Shown here one piece after another: positions 21,238-34,113 of a DNA stretch of 64,000 nucleotides. The stretch comes from Acanthochlamys bracteata (taxonomy: Eukaryota; Streptophyta; Magnoliopsida; Pandanales; Velloziaceae). The notes under the pieces were generated by a model. It did not search any database. It was not told the origin of the DNA and saw only the letters and a list, made by a program, of their open reading frames with translations. How positions within the stretch are numbered: position 1 is the stretch's first letter; every line of letters begins with the position of its first letter. Location of the stretch: the NCBI GenBank assembly GCA_019914995.1, contig CM034137.1, positions 558,001 through 622,000 on the forward strand, in the 5' to 3' direction. Made by a program: the position numbers and the translations under genes.

Positions 21238-24200
21238 GTTTTCTTAGCTTTCTTCTCTGTTCGCGTTCCACTCTTCTGCTCTGCGACGAAGTTTTTTGTA
21301 GTCTCTTCTTTCCTTTGATCTACATGCGCGATTCTTCACTCTGATGGATTTATCTTTTCCTTATCAGCACTTGTCCGCAACGACTCTTCTCAGAACTGAA
21401 CTTTTTGAGCAAATCTTCTTAAATCTCCCTTATTTCGTTGATGAGAAATTCATGCATAGATCTTCTTCAAAGACCCCAATTGAGCCTTGGCTGCATGATC
21501 TACATCTGCATCGATGCAAGAGTCAGAATTGAATTCTTCAGACTCTTTCCTTCTTCAGAATTTCAGCAACTTTCCTCTAAAATATTTCCAGCGATACTTC
21601 TGATCACTGGATGTATTTGGTGTAGACTAATAGTAGTAATGTTTCACAGTGTATCCGTGAAATTTGGCTTCGAAGAACATTCGAAATCATAACCTTTTAC
21701 GTGAGGCCCATGTCAACCCGTATTAAATTTACGTAATACAAAATTTTAATAATGCACGATTATTCATATTTTTTACTTTCTTTTAATTAAACACTAAATT
21801 TAAAAAAATTAAAATTAAAACTAAAATTAAAATTAACATAAGAGTAGATTTGAAATGGAGAGCTAAACAAACACTGAAAGAGTCGTTTGGCAATAATTAT
21901 TTCAAAAATAATTTTTTAATTTTTAATTATATATTTTTTAATACATATTTTATAAATATTTAAAATATTTATTTAAAAATTAAAAAATATAAAAAAATAA
22001 ATAATTATATATTACATATTTTTTTATTTTTTTAAATTAAAAAATAAAGATCGTTTTAAAAAAAATAAATTTTTTTTATTTTAAAAAAAATTTTATTTCA
22101 AAAATAAAATTTAATTTTAAAATTACTTCCAAACGCTTCCGTAAATAAGCCATCTAAATTGCTCATGGGACTGTTTAAAAATATTTATAAAAAATATTTA
22201 AAATAAATTTTATTTTTTATTTAAAATAAATAATCATAATAAATAATAATAACTTATGACTTAAAAATTTTATATTTTATAAATTTTTAAATAAAATTTA
22301 TTAATAAATATAAATTTGAATAATTAGAAAGTATTTTTTTAGAAAGCAACGCAAACACTCCATAGTTTGAAAAAAAAAACCTCTTAGGCTCTTACAAAGC
22401 AGCCGGCTCCGCTAGTTTTCAAAATTGGATTTCAAGTTCAAAACAAAATGTTCATGGGGATATGGTGTTACTTAATAAAGTTTGATTAAAAAAAGCTGTA
22501 ATCTTTATTATAAAAGGTTTCAAATTAGCATTTAGTGTTTGGATTACTATGCACCAGTTGTTTAAACTAAAAGAAAAACCATAAATATAAGAACATATGT
22601 AAATGTGGAATCTGTATTCTGTAGTTTAGTGATTTCCAACGTGCTCTGCATGAACAGCGAAGTACGTAACCGCAGCTTAACGAGATCGCTCTGCTAAAAG
22701 AAAATTTATTTAAATAGAGAATATAAAGCTGATGAACATTTTTTCATGCAAGGTTGACGTTCTAATCAAAGCAAAAATTTTGGAATCTCTCAATCTGCTA
22801 ATAAAGAAAAAGAGAAATTAAATAAAATAGCCAAACCATAGAATGAAAGGTTATTCAAACCTTGACATAGAAAATTAAAAGAAGCACACAGGTCTTTTTA
22901 CTTATATTTACAGATATTTGGTGGTATTTATAGTGTTATAGCATTATTTTTCATTTCAAAAAAAATATTTATATTTCAAATAATTTTTTGTAATAACTTA
23001 AATTTAAAAAAAAATTAGTACACATATAAATTATATTTGTACATTTTTAATATTTTTTCTATAAATTTATTTTTTTTAAATTTGAAAGTAAGTTCTATTT
23101 TTAAAAACTCTCATTATGTAAAGCATTCTCTTAAGTCTCTACAATGTTTTACATTTTAACTCTTTATTTATTTTAGATATATTACTATAAAATAATTGAA
23201 TAAGAAAATAATACTGCTTACCTGGATCTAATTCTTTAGACATAAAGCTTATAATCTCTAGGATATATCTACTGTTTCCCAAAAATTATAGATATATATG
23301 TATTTATCGTCACCTGCGCTTTGATTTGAAGTATTGTAATGCAAAATTAATAATTTATAACCTCGAAGTTTAAGTGTTGTAATAAATAATGCATGATCTG
23401 TTCTCATTAACAAACCTTGTATTATGTCATGATGTTGAATTTTAAGACTATTTAAAATTTAAACATGTACTTCATAATAGATAAAGAAGGAAAAAAATAT
23501 ACAATTATGTAAGTGTTACCGATACGTGGGGCTTGTTTCAGTTTATTTAAATCATCTTTTCGATCATATATTGGCTTTAAAGCCAAAATTAATTTTCGAT
23601 CATTTTTAGTAAATGCCTATTACGTCAAAATTGCAAAATTCATGCATCTCCAACTCGTAGTTATTCATGCTATAAACGTATTCACCTACTTGCAAGTAAA
23701 TTTCAAAAGGGTAAATTAAAAAATGAGATTATAAATTTGTAAAAACTAATAAATTATTGAGAAGTAATTTTTTAAAAAGAAAATTTTAAACTTACATTGC
23801 GAAGAAATTCAATTTTTTTGCTTAAATTAACGTAGACATGCTCTTCTCTAGCAAAACCTTTATAGATAACTATGCTAAAATTCTTAGCATAGTTCTAAAC
23901 TATGACGGCTCTTCTCTAGCACAGTCTAAACTATGACGGCAAGCTTTTATATGAAATTAAAGTCGAGGTCAGACTTAAATTGCTCGACACATCTGTGCAA
24001 CTGAGCCATGTCAATATAAATTGTGGTCCGCCTAAAGAGTAATAAACTCGGTTCAATGACTAAAAATTTGTGTTTCCAATGTGGTCCAACTTGAATTCGA
24101 TGAGATTTGTCAGTTAAGTCAAGATGTGGTCCAATCGGTTTGGAGTCAGAGCGGACCGAGATGGATAGGAGACTCTTCATCAGACTGTTGATAGAGCCCA

Positions 24201-24949
24201 TGATGTGGACCCCATCTGAACCGTCTATCACTACTCTACGCCTAAGGTGCATGTATGGGTTTGAATGTAAAAATAAGATCTTTTACTTAAAATAAACTTA
24301 AGTATGATTTTTTTACAAAAGATATATATACAAATTTTGGCACCACTCAACAGGAGCCAAATACTTTATTCAATCGTATATATAATAACGTTATATATAT
24401 TATTTATATTTCCTCTAAAGTCACCAGCTCTTTTAACTTTATTCATTGTATATATATACACGAATTAGAAAACTTCTTCGGACTAATTGACAGAAACAGA
24501 AAATTTCAATCCAGAAAAGAAACAATATGAATATTTATAAAAATAGTGCAATTACTGCGATAGACCGCAAGAGAAAGAGAATGCAAGTAAGGACGCCTCT
24601 ATAATTGAATCTGAACCGTCTATCATATGGTTTCCTATTTCCTCACTTACGCGAGCGCGAACCCGCACCCCTGGTCTTGGTTCAGATAAACATAATTCAT
24701 CTAATTTGTAATGTTAGTGTAAAATTATATTAAGAGCTTAAAATCTCGTACCTCTTGAGCGAACGTGGCAGACCAACGGAGATTCGTTGCCACGTGTAAT
24801 TGTCTCATGCTGACGTCACTCTTTCTTCTACGTTTAAGGGATGGGAACAGAGAGACACCATCACTCTATTCTTCTTCAGTTCTACATCTTCTATCTTATA
24901 TGATCGATCAATTACCGCCGTTGGGTCAAATTTATCTAAAAATCAAGCG
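21238..24949. other. Long AT-rich intergenic region with MITE-like copies and DELLA promoter
   Basis: No gene accepted. The part 21248-21540 has a CT-rich stretch and a 62-codon frame (21344) with no recognisable content. MITE-like blocks lie at 21880-22139 and about 22163-22363. A small cluster of direct repeats lies at 23838-23944: ctcttctctagca and tctaaactatgacggc occur two or three times. Around 24130-24640 the phrase tctgaaccgtctatc occurs twice, probably promoter-linked duplication. The stretch 24700-24949 is the probable DELLA leader. Confidence 0.5.
21880..22139. mobile_element. MITE-like AT-rich element
   Basis: About 260 bp, starting gagtcgtttggcaataatt and ending aattacttccaaacgcttc. 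The reverse complement of the end (gaagcgtttggaagtaatt) matches the start. The interior shares aatacatattttataaatat with other copies. Confidence 0.55.
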
Positions 24950-26611
24950 ATGGGAACATACCCGTACGGTGCGGGCGGAGCTTGTTCAGGTCCAGCAACA
25001 GCAACGACTACAGAGATCGACGGCGAGCTCGCCGGTGCTGGCTACCGTGTTCGTTCCTCTGAACTACGACACGTAGCACAACGTCTCGAACAGCTCGAGA
25101 CAGGTTTCGTTTCTTTTCCAGCTACCGCTACCGCCGTCGATCCTTTGGATGTCGTTCATTCTAACCCTTCCGATATCGCCGCATGGGTTGATTCATTGCT
25201 TTCTGAGTTTAACAGTTGTTCAGACCAAGCATTAGCTTTTAATCCTACCCCGCCACCACAGTTGCATATCAACAGTTCTGAGTTTGACTCATGGCCGGAA
25301 TCTGTTTACCCACCGCCGCCACCTGTTACGACATTAACAGCGGCTGCGGCGGCGGCAAGACAGATTGAAGAAGAAGAAGATTCTGGAATCCGGTTAGTTC
25401 ACCTTCTAATGTCTTGTGCAGATTCTGTTCACAGGGCAGAGACAAGTCTCGCCTGCTGTATGCTTGAAGAGATCAAGCTTCTTCTCTCCCGAGTCAGCCA
25501 CGCGTCCGGCATAGGTAAAGTCGCCGCCTGTTTCGCTGACGCTCTCGGCCGTCGGATCTACAACGGTATCTCATCGACCACCGTCGCCGGTGAGATCTCT
25601 CCGACACAGCACGAGATTCTCTATCACAATTTCTACGAAGCAACCCCGTATCTAAAGTTCGCCCACTTCACTGCCAACCAAGCCATTCTGGAAGCATTCG
25701 ACGGTCATGATCGTGTCCACGTTGTCGATTTCTGTCTCATGCAAGGCCTTCAATGGCCAGCTCTAATTCAAGCACTCGCTCTCCGTCCCGGTGGACAGCC
25801 TTCTCTCCGTCTCACAGGAATCGGTCCTCCTTCACCGGACGGCCGTGACGCGCTCCGTGAAGTCGGTCTTCGTCTCGCTCAACTCGCTCGATCAGTGGGA
25901 GTCCGGTTCGCTTTCCGCGGCGTTGCCGCCGAAAGGCTCGACGATGTAAAGCCTTGGATGATTCAGCTGACACCCGGTGAAGAACTCGCTTTCAACTCGG
26001 TTCTCCAGCTCCACAAACTCGTTGGTGAACCGGGCGGAGTTAATCCGATTGACTCGGTTTTAACCTTGGTTGCCGGGTTGAAGCCGAGGATCTTCACTGT
26101 CGTTGAACAAGAAGCAAACCACAACCAAACCGGGTTTATCGACCGCTTCACGGAAGCGTTGTTCTACTACTCGACCGTGTTCGACTCGCTTGAAGCGAGC
26201 CGAGTCGGTTCCCCAAATGGGTCCCACGGTTTGGCTGAGCTGTACTTGAAGAGGGAGATCTGCAATGTGGTGTGTTGTGAAGGAACGGCCAGAGTGGAAC
26301 GACACGAGCCAATGTGCCGGTGGCGGGCCAGACTGAGCCGAGTTGGCTTTATTCCGGTCCATTTAGGATCGAACGCTTTCAAGCAGGCAAGCATGCTGCT
26401 GACGTTGTTCTCCGGCGAGGGAGGCTACTGCGTCGAAGAAGTCGACGGTTGCTTGACTCTTGGCTGGCATAATAGGCGGCTTATCTCTGCGTCGGCGTGG
26501 AGAGCCGGTGATGATACAAATATGGAGCTTTTGGATTCAATTTTAAACGAGCCCAATAATATTGGCGATGAAAATGGTAGCGAGAATAATAGAAGTGGCA
26601 GCAGTTATTAA
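24950..26611 (+). CDS. DELLA-type GRAS transcriptional regulator with degenerate DELLA motif
   Basis: Intronless, 553 aa from the first in-frame ATG; the frame is open further upstream but has no ATG there. The N-terminus keeps a recognisable DELLA region: DGELAGAGYRVRSS at residues 24-37 (usual DELLAVLGYKVRSS), then HVAQRLEQLE and VVHSNPSDIAAWVDSLLSEF (usual VHYNPSDL). The C-terminal ~370 residues are a full GRAS domain: leucine-rich region I (VHLLMSCADSVHRAET), VHIID-type motif VHVVDFCLMQGLQWPALIQA, PFYRE-region, RVERHEP, and SAW end SASAWRAGDD. DELLAs repress gibberellin responses in the nucleus and are degraded when GA-bound GID1 contacts the DELLA and VHYNP motifs. Here E is G and the first L is E, so GID1 binding may be weak. 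It may belong to a variant DELLA subclade rather than be damaged. Confidence 0.88.
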   Translation: MGTYPYGAGGACSGPATATTTEIDGELAGAGYRVRSSELRHVAQRLEQLETGFVSFPATATAVDPLDVVHSNPSDIAAWVDSLLSEFNSCSDQALAFNPTPPPQLHINSSEFDSWPESVYPPPPPVTTLTAAAAAARQIEEEEDSGIRLVHLLMSCADSVHRAETSLACCMLEEIKLLLSRVSHASGIGKVAACFADALGRRIYNGISSTTVAGEISPTQHEILYHNFYEATPYLKFAHFTANQAILEAFDGHDRVHVVDFCLMQGLQWPALIQALALRPGGQPSLRLTGIGPPSPDGRDALREVGLRLAQLARSVGVRFAFRGVAAERLDDVKPWMIQLTPGEELAFNSVLQLHKLVGEPGGVNPIDSVLTLVAGLKPRIFTVVEQEANHNQTGFIDRFTEALFYYSTVFDSLEASRVGSPNGSHGLAELYLKREICNVVCCEGTARVERHEPMCRWRARLSRVGFIPVHLGSNAFKQASMLLTLFSGEGGYCVEEVDGCLTLGWHNRRLISASAWRAGDDTNMELLDSILNEPNNIGDENGSENNRSGSSY

Positions 26612-26656
26612 GATTGTTATTACTTATTAGAGAGGAACAATATTAGCTACATTATC

Positions 26657-26677
26657 ATTATTATTATTATTATTATT
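26657..26677. repeat. (ATT)7 microsatellite
   Basis: Seven ATT units in the 3' flank of the DELLA gene. Confidence 0.8.
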
Positions 26678-27807
26678 CAGTAAGCAAGGAATTATAACAG
26701 ATGAATAAATGAACGAATGAGGAAGTAAAGTTTTGTGGGGGAATTTATGTTGAAACTTTGAATTTATTTTGGAATTTTAATTACTCGATTGATGTTCCCT
26801 TCAAAGTTAGCAAGAGATAGGGAATGGTTTGTACGGCGGAGAACTAGTTAGTTAGATTGCTGACAAGAGGATATGGGATTGATTGCATCAATAAAAACTT
26901 TTTGGTGACCTCAAATAAAATTTCTTCAATGATAATAATTGTTGATAAAGAAAATGAAAAGTATGTGCGTGTGTTGTGCTTTATTGCATCAACATGGTCA
27001 GGCAAAGAAGAGATGTTTATTTACTTTCTGTTTATTAAAAACAAGAACGAAAAGAAAAGATTAGCTACACGTTACAGATATATAAGTGTAACGGACTCGT
27101 GACAGCGTGTAGAGTAGCAGAAAGCAGCTGCGTTGTGTTTATAAAATAAAAATCTATTTTTAAACTAAATTATTTTTCTAAAAAATAAATTTTATTTTTT
27201 ATTTTTAAAAAATAATACAAAATATATGATAAAACATTTTATTATATAAAATTTTTTATACTTTTTAAATTTTTTTTATATATTTATAAATATATATTAA
27301 AAATATATAAAATAAACAATTAAAATTTTTTTGATAAGTAATGCCAAATGAAGCCGAGTACCAACGAAAAAAAAATTAGAGAGAATCAAAAAAGGTTGTA
27401 TTTGATTTGGAAGTATTGTTTGATGTCAAATGCTCGTAAAACTTTTTTAGCGCGTGTTTCCATGGCTTCGAAACTTCAGTTTCTTTTCGTTATAACAGCA
27501 GCAGATCAAACAAAAGAAAGAGGAATAGAATCACTCCAACAAGGATTTCCTTCTTGCGTTCACCTCCACGCCACATAGCTTAGCCACCATCCAAAAATTT
27601 GCAATAATTTATATTATTACTTTTTTGAATTATATATATAATTATTAAGTTTAATTTTTTTATATTTTTTAATACAATTTATTTTTTAGTTATTAATTCA
27701 TTTAAAATAATTAAAATATAAAATTAGATCAAAAGAGTACTTGAGATGAGTTCGGCCTGGATGGACCAGGCCATCCAGAATTGGAAGTATTTCGGAGTAC
27801 AAAGTTA

Positions 27808-28063
27808 GGGTACGTTTGACGTTACTTTAAAAACGTGATTATGAAATAAAAAAATTTTAAATAAAAAATATTTTTTTAGGATATAAGTTTATTTTTTTAT
27901 TTTTTAAAAAATAATAAAAATATATAATAAAAAAATTTTATTATATAAAATTTTTTTATACTAAATTTTTAAATAAATTTTTATATACTTATAAAATATA
28001 TTTAAAAATTAAAAATTAAAAAATTAAAAAGTAATTTTCTAATAAATAATGCAAAATGAGACC
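27808..28063. mobile_element. MITE-like AT-rich element
   Basis: About 256 bp, from gggtacgtttgacgttac to gcaaaatgagacc. The inverted termini are imperfect, and the interior resembles the family in reverse orientation (acttataaaatatatttaaaa). A similar reverse-oriented block lies at about 27130-27350, ending taatgccaaatgaagcc. Confidence 0.5.
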
Positions 28064-28444
28064 TTATTCTAAAAAGAATCCTTTAATTTTTTATTATACT
28101 GAAAACAGCCACCATTAAATCTGAAAGGACCCAAAGAGGGGAGAGTTGTTTCTACTGCTAGCTTTCGCTTATCCGATGCACTCACAAGTCACACCAACTA
28201 CTTAAACTGAGATTGGACCAATCATATTGATTGCCTATCCGCTCATTTATATTTTTAATATAATTTTTATAAATATTTAAAAAATTATTATAAATATAAA
28301 AATATAAAAAATTTGATTTTTTATTATGTGTTATTATCATTTTATAAAAAAATAAAAATATTTTTTATTTAAAAAAGAAATTTATTTTAAAATTACTATT
28401 GAACGTTCTTCCCACGTTTTTACCTTCGTACAATGAGCTAGTGA

Positions 28445-28688
28445 GGGCGTTTGAGATTGTATTTATTAAACACTACTTTTTAATTTTTTAATTTTATATT
28501 TTAATATATATTTTATAATTATTTAGAAATTTTATTTAAAAATTTAAAAAATTAAGAAAAATTTTCGTAATAAATTTTTTTTATTATATATTTTATTATT
28601 TTCTTAAAAATGAATAAAATAAAAAAATTTTCTAAAAAAATATTTTAATTTAAAAAAATCTTATTTTATAAATACTTGCAAACGCACC
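28445..28688. mobile_element. MITE-like AT-rich element
   Basis: About 244 bp. It starts gggcgtttgagattgtattt and ends aaatacttgcaaacgcacc, so the reverse complement of the end (ggtgcgtttgcaagtattt) mirrors the start. The interior has aatatatattttataattat and tttcgtaataaattttttt, as in the family. Flanking triplets are tga and aga. Confidence 0.6.
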
Positions 28689-29337
28689 AGAAAGTTGTGA
28701 CATGGTGCCCGCAAAAATCTTAGCTGCAGATAGACTCTAGTCATTGATGATTCTTCTCACGTGCATGCCTGGCAGCTAGCTGGTGGCCCTATGGACTACA
28801 AGATGGCTGTGTAATTTAGGAACTTGTTTCCATATTGATGCTTCTGAAAAGACAATATGATGTAAGAATGTTTCTTACACAGATTAACCTATGAAATTTA
28901 AGTAGTGTGAATGCAATATCGACCATTTGTGTTTCTAATTCTAAATCTATTTAAATATTTAAAAGTGTTTATTAAAAAAGTATTTTTTATTTAAAAAATA
29001 AATAGTTAAAAATTTTACTATATAAAATATTTTATACTTTTTAAATTAAAATATTTTAAAAAAATTTATTAAAAATTAAAATAAAAAATTAAAGTAAAAT
29101 ATAAATATAAATAAGTACTTCCAAATATGATCTTACTTGATTTTAAGACAAGTTTCACATGCTTTAGTTAAGCCCATTACGGCCCAACTCTTTTTGCTCA
29201 GCTCCGTTCCGCGCTATAGCCCATGAAACACTTAAGTGTCCCACTTGCAAAACTAAACTATGTGATGTGATTTGTATTGCAAATTGCTGTTTTGGTTTGC
29301 TCGGATTGGTTTTGGCTGCAGTACTTAACGGCGATCG

Positions 29338-32300
29338 ATGACGATCGACGACGACAACTCAGTTTACGTCGGCGGTCTTCCTTACAACGCTACTGAAGAA
29401 GACCTACTCAAAGAGTTCGAGTTCTACGGCTCCGTTATCGCTGTTAAGGTTTCCCTTTTCTCAAAATTTCTTCTCTCTCATTTTTACTTAAAAATTTTAA
29501 CCAATTTTTTCTTCGATTTGTTTGTAGATAATCAATGATCGAGGAGTCGGTGGAAAATGTTACGGTTTTGTTACTTTCACCAACCCTCGTTCAGCAATCA
29601 CTGCTATCAAAGAAATGGATGGCCGGGTAAATTTAGTTTAATTTTGTTTAGTGAATTGTTATTGTGGTATAGACTGCGCTTTTGTTTTTGTTGTTGATTG
29701 AATTGGTTTCATTTAGAGTATTGGTGGGAGAGTGGTGAAGGTGAATGAAGTACGAACTCGGGGAGCAGGAAGGCAGAATTTCGATCGTGATAATTTCCGG
29801 AGAAATATGGACTGGCCCAGGGAGCGAGGGAATTTTCGTGACAGAGACCGGTACCATGATCAAAACGTCGAGCGATTCAGAGATAGAGACCAAGGTCGAG
29901 AGTCCAATCTTGATCGAGAGTTTACTGGTTCTAGAGCTTATCATCATGAAAGAGATATTGATGATGCCAGAGATCGTGAGGGCAGCAGAGATAAGGATAG
30001 TCTGCATCAGTCGGGAAATCGCCTTGGGTAATAACTCTGGTCTTTAAATGCATTGTACATGTTGTGTACGCTTGGTGAATCACTACCTAGTTGAGCTTAT
30101 TTTGTGTGGTTAATTGCAATTGGCAACAAATGGTAGAGGCTCTTGAATGCGTACTTCTTTCTCATTCATAGAGTTCTTTCTATGTTTTGAGCATTAGTGC
30201 TTTATGTTTCAAATAGAAATTATTGTCAGAATCCGAATGTTATCTTGACTAAATTTTGTTGTTATATTCACCTGGCATGGCAGCAGACAAGTAACTGATT
30301 ATGTCAGTAGGGAATTGTCATCAAATTCAAGTTATGGATATGACCGGGTAAAGTCTTTGCCGCTGAGCCCATGGATTGCTAAAATATTGATTCTTTACAC
30401 CTATCTATGAGAGCAGTTGGATTTTTTCCCCCTTTGTTTAACTTTCTGTAATCTTGTTTAGGTGAAAGAGCAACTAAACACACTTACTCGCAAGCATGAG
30501 GATCTTGAAGAAGAGGTTTGACAATGCTAGAGCTTCAGCTTAAAGTCTCAATTCAGAAATATTTGCTACCAATTTTCTCTAATGACTAGTTTCTTCATAA
30601 GTATCAAAAGTTTCTACAATAATTCTTTCCAGCATGCCAGGATTGTGTTGTCATAGGCCCTAGATATGAGATTCACCAAAAGTTGATTCATCATATTTCT
30701 TCTATTGCAGTACTAAGCTTATATGCTGTATGTTTTTCTGGGGGTGTATGCTGTTTTTCCTGTTGTTATACGACATATGGATTTCGTCTCTGAACTGTAT
30801 GCTGTTTCCCCCGGGCTAAGGCTGTGATATTATTTTCTTTTCATCGTCTTTGATAGTTGGCGGCTTCAAAAGAATTCAATGGCTTATATTTTGTGAGAAA
30901 TATCTAACAAGTAGACATTTTCAAGCACTGACCATCGTAATGACAATTTCTAACAACAAGGCCCACTCTATCTATTTTTCTGATGTTCAACCTACATTGT
31001 CAGGAGTATCTCTCTTTGCTAAAAGCAAAAATATTTTCACAAATTCGTTCTCACTGAAATTTAATGTTGTTGTAGGCTGCTCTGTTTGATAGAAAAGTGC
31101 AAGAGAAGGAACAACTTATATCAGATTTATCAAAAAAGTGCCAGGTACTATCATTAAGGACTAGTAAAATCTTTATGCAATTTGTAACCTCTCTAATTTC
31201 TTGTTTCATGAGAGTAGCTACAAATTGTAATCTCCCAGCTTCAAAGAGTTACTTGATTTGGTAAAATTGCTGATGCAGAAAGCTGAAGATGCTCTAGCAT
31301 CTGCAAGGAAGCTTCATTATCAACAAAAGTCTCTGCTAAACAAAGTGAGTAGTTTACTTTTCTTTTTTGTGTCCTTATTATTGTTTGTGGTTGTTGTTTA
31401 ATCTTCATGTCTGATACTAATTGTTACAATATTTTAACTACAGCTTCATAGATGTTATATGCAGACTCAGGACTACACTGAAAAGTTGAATAGCTCTGAG
31501 CAAGAACTCAAGGTATCTCCTCTGTTCCGAGTTACATAGTCTCTGTCGGATGATCATATTTCTACTGTAGTTTGCAGCGTCTCTTTTACATGCCTAAGAT
31601 ATGTGCCATTGGCATCCGTTTGCTTCAAATGGTTAAAAGATAGAAAGTTAATTGAGGATGGCAAATAAGTTACCATTTTGACATACAACAAGGATGTAGA
31701 AACGTGTCAAAGGAGGGTGTAGAAATTGTCTTGGTATGAAATATGGGATTCATTTGCTTTAGGTGGAATCCCTTTTCTTAAATTCACTGATACGTAATAT
31801 TCAGTCCCTACATGCTGGGTTTTGCTTCTACGGTCATGCTTTTTGGTCTGTAGCCCCAGCATCCAGGCATAGGTATGTTTTAGGTTTCTCACTCTGTAAT
31901 GTGGTAAGAATGCTTATTATATCATGAATTCTGTTCCGAGTTTTATGAATGCTCCAAATGCAACTGAAAATGGGCTAGTAGTGAGTGGTCTGTGCTACAT
32001 GTTACTTTGTAATTAATAACATGCATGAATTTAAATCAATCATAAACCATATAAGCACACTAGTAGTAGAGTTTATGGTTTGGACATCTGTTACTTGGTG
32101 ATATATCATGCAGTTCCGGTTAATGTTCCATGTATTCGATATAAAGTATTTGCCGTTATTTCAGTTGTGGCCTTATAGGAATTTGGTAGTAATTCCTGCA
32201 TTGGATGTTGAAGATTTGCCTTATGCGAGAGGATTGACGCTTATGCTATTATCTTACAGTTGCTTGTTGAGAGGGCAATGTCTGAAATGGACGAGGATGA

Positions 32301-32340
32301 GATTGCAGGCGACAGAGACTTTGCAAATGGTTTGACATAA
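29338..32340 (+). CDS. RRM-domain RNA-binding protein with RE/RD-rich region and coiled coil
   Basis: Nine exons with good GT-AG junctions: 29338-29448, 29528-29626, 29717-30027, 30287-30347 (start could be 30284), 30462-30515, 31076-31144, 31279-31344, 31444-31512, 32260-32340. Total is about 306 aa. An N-terminal RRM has RNP2 VYVGGL (residues 9-14) and RNP1 KCYGFVTF (47-54). Next comes a charged, Arg/Asp-rich stretch (ERGNFRDRDRYHDQN, ERFRDRDQGRESNLDRE), like SR-related proteins. The C-terminal third is helical and predicted coiled coil (VKEQLNTLTRKHEDLEEE, RKVQEKEQLISDLSKK, KAEDALASARKLHYQQ), ending MSEMDEDEIAGDRD. Likely nuclear, in splicing or mRNA handling. I do not recognise a named orthologue. 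The small symmetrical exons leave room for alternative splicing. Confidence 0.85.
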
Positions 32341-33354
32341 AAGAAATGTGTTCTCCAACATAGATTCTGTTGTGGGTTTGTTGTTGTTTAACTTATTTTG
32401 TAATACATTTCTCCTTTGGCTATATGTATTATTGCTCATGTGGTCTTTGGTATTTGGTTCCCATAACATCTCATGTAAAGCTTCTGTGACAGTGTATGCT
32501 TTTCAGTCTTTTCTATTTACTATTTGGTGCATTTGTGTCGTACTTGGTGTCATATTTGAAATTGCTATGTTCTTCTTAATGGTACCAGCCTATAGCTAGG
32601 CGTGTGAACATATCCGAATAAACGAGGCTGCGATATGAAATATCTAAATAGATTTCCTAGTTTGTTCTCTGTAGATAAGAGAGTAGCTTAAATTTTCTCT
32701 ATTTGCTTTGGGCATGTCTGGTTCTGTAATGTGTCCATGACATGAAATTGTTCATTATGAAGCCAATTCACAATAAGCATTGTGTCCTGCCGCACATATC
32801 TTCAGTTCTCATATTTGTGGTGGGCGTATGTGTTTTGGAATATTGTTCATGTTTGTTTTCTTGTTCTTGCTGAACCTAAGTTTTGACTGTGTAAAAGATA
32901 TTCAGCTTTTATGTAAGCACTCTGCTCTTCTTCTAAAATATTCAATGAGGCTCGGACCTGCATGTTCGGCATAGATGTACAGTTTTCTGGAGGCACGCCA
33001 TCATGGGTATACAGCCATACAGGTATCTCTTAAACTTTGTCATATATCTCGGATTCCAATATCATATTCTGATTTGTGCAGGAAATATCAAGAATTCCTC
33101 TGACATTTATACAAGGATGGAAGCATTAGAAGAACTCTCATGAATAACATGTTTGTTTGGCAACTATGAACATGCAGGCTATGAAAGCATCAGTTTTGTG
33201 ACAACTATGTTACTGATACCTGAAGGCGCACTCAAGAAAGCTCTGAGAGATGAAAGCAAGAATGTAATTTACAATTTCTCCATATATCTTGCCATGCTTT
33301 CCAAGTAAAAGTACTCCATACTTGACTATCGAAGTATATCAAATAAAATGAGTT

Positions 33355-33600
33355 AATGTTAGAATTCTGATTTTGTTCCAAAGAATAGCTTAGCTCTGAC
33401 CATCATGTTCTTGATCCCAGGGCTAGTGTCAATCAACTGATATACTAAATTGGAAGAAACAGAGGCATCAAACTCTTTTGGATGAGCCATCCTTTCTCCG
33501 GAAAGGTAAAGAGTAATGGTGCTTTTCGGATCCTTATCCAGGTTGCTCATCAGAAAATTCTTATCAAGTGCAGTGGCTTCTTCACCACATTTCTGAAGGT
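33355..33600 (-). other. Unassigned minus-strand open segment
   Basis: An open minus-strand stretch of about 80 codons reads CGEEATALDKNFLMSNLDKD, then KSTITLYLSGERMAHPKEFD and NLVYQLIDTSPGIKNMMVRA, ending at TAA after GTKSEF. The composition is protein-like rather than random, but I do not recognise a family. A plausible acceptor (cttcag) lies just upstream. It could be the last exon of a small gene, or a fragment of one. Confidence 0.25.
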
Positions 33601-34113
33601 AATTTTCCCAACCATCTAAGAATCAAATTTAAAAGTTAAGTGTGTATGCTTTTTTTGTTCAATGATGGTTGCCCTCTAGCTTCCAAAGTGTTCATCCTCT
33701 TATCTAACAAGTATTAAGTTTGTCTTGTTTATAAGACATTGATAGTTGAACTAGTAATGTCTTGAATTTACTTGAGTAGGCAAATATATATTTGGTGCAC
33801 AATGCTGTATGTAGCTGAAGTAGTAGTATTGCTCAGTGGGTCTTGGGCTTAAAATAACTTAATTTGATCATAGGTTTTCAGCATAACTTGACGTTAACCC
33901 TGTACATCTTTACAAGCCTGGCTGACATTAGATTGATTGAGCCAGACAGCTTTGGGGCTTTCCTGGATGAGCTGTTTTGCTACATAGATTTCAATTTCAT
34001 TGGAAAAAGATTGGTCCATCAACCAGAATTTGATCTAAAATTTTGAATCCTCCCTCCGTAGGTGTTCCTAACTGACATTTCAAGTTGTTCAAGTTAGTCT
34101 AATCTTGTATTTA

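Larger units (their letters stand above)
26612..29337. other. AT-rich intergenic region with several MITE-like copies
   Basis: No gene seen. Three or four AT-rich elements of the same family occupy much of it (about 27130-27350, 27808-28063, 28445-28688, and a decayed one about 28960-29130). A (ATT)7 microsatellite lies at 26657-26677. The stretch 29140-29337 is the probable promoter of the RRM gene and contains ggcccaac- and gcccatt-type motifs. Confidence 0.5.

Noticed and set aside
24800-24949. Upstream extension of the DELLA reading frame
   Set aside because: The frame is open but contains no ATG before 24950; the protein from 24950 has normal DELLA length.
26060-26394. Antisense frames within the DELLA gene
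   Set aside because: Shadows of a GC-rich coding region with no independent conservation.
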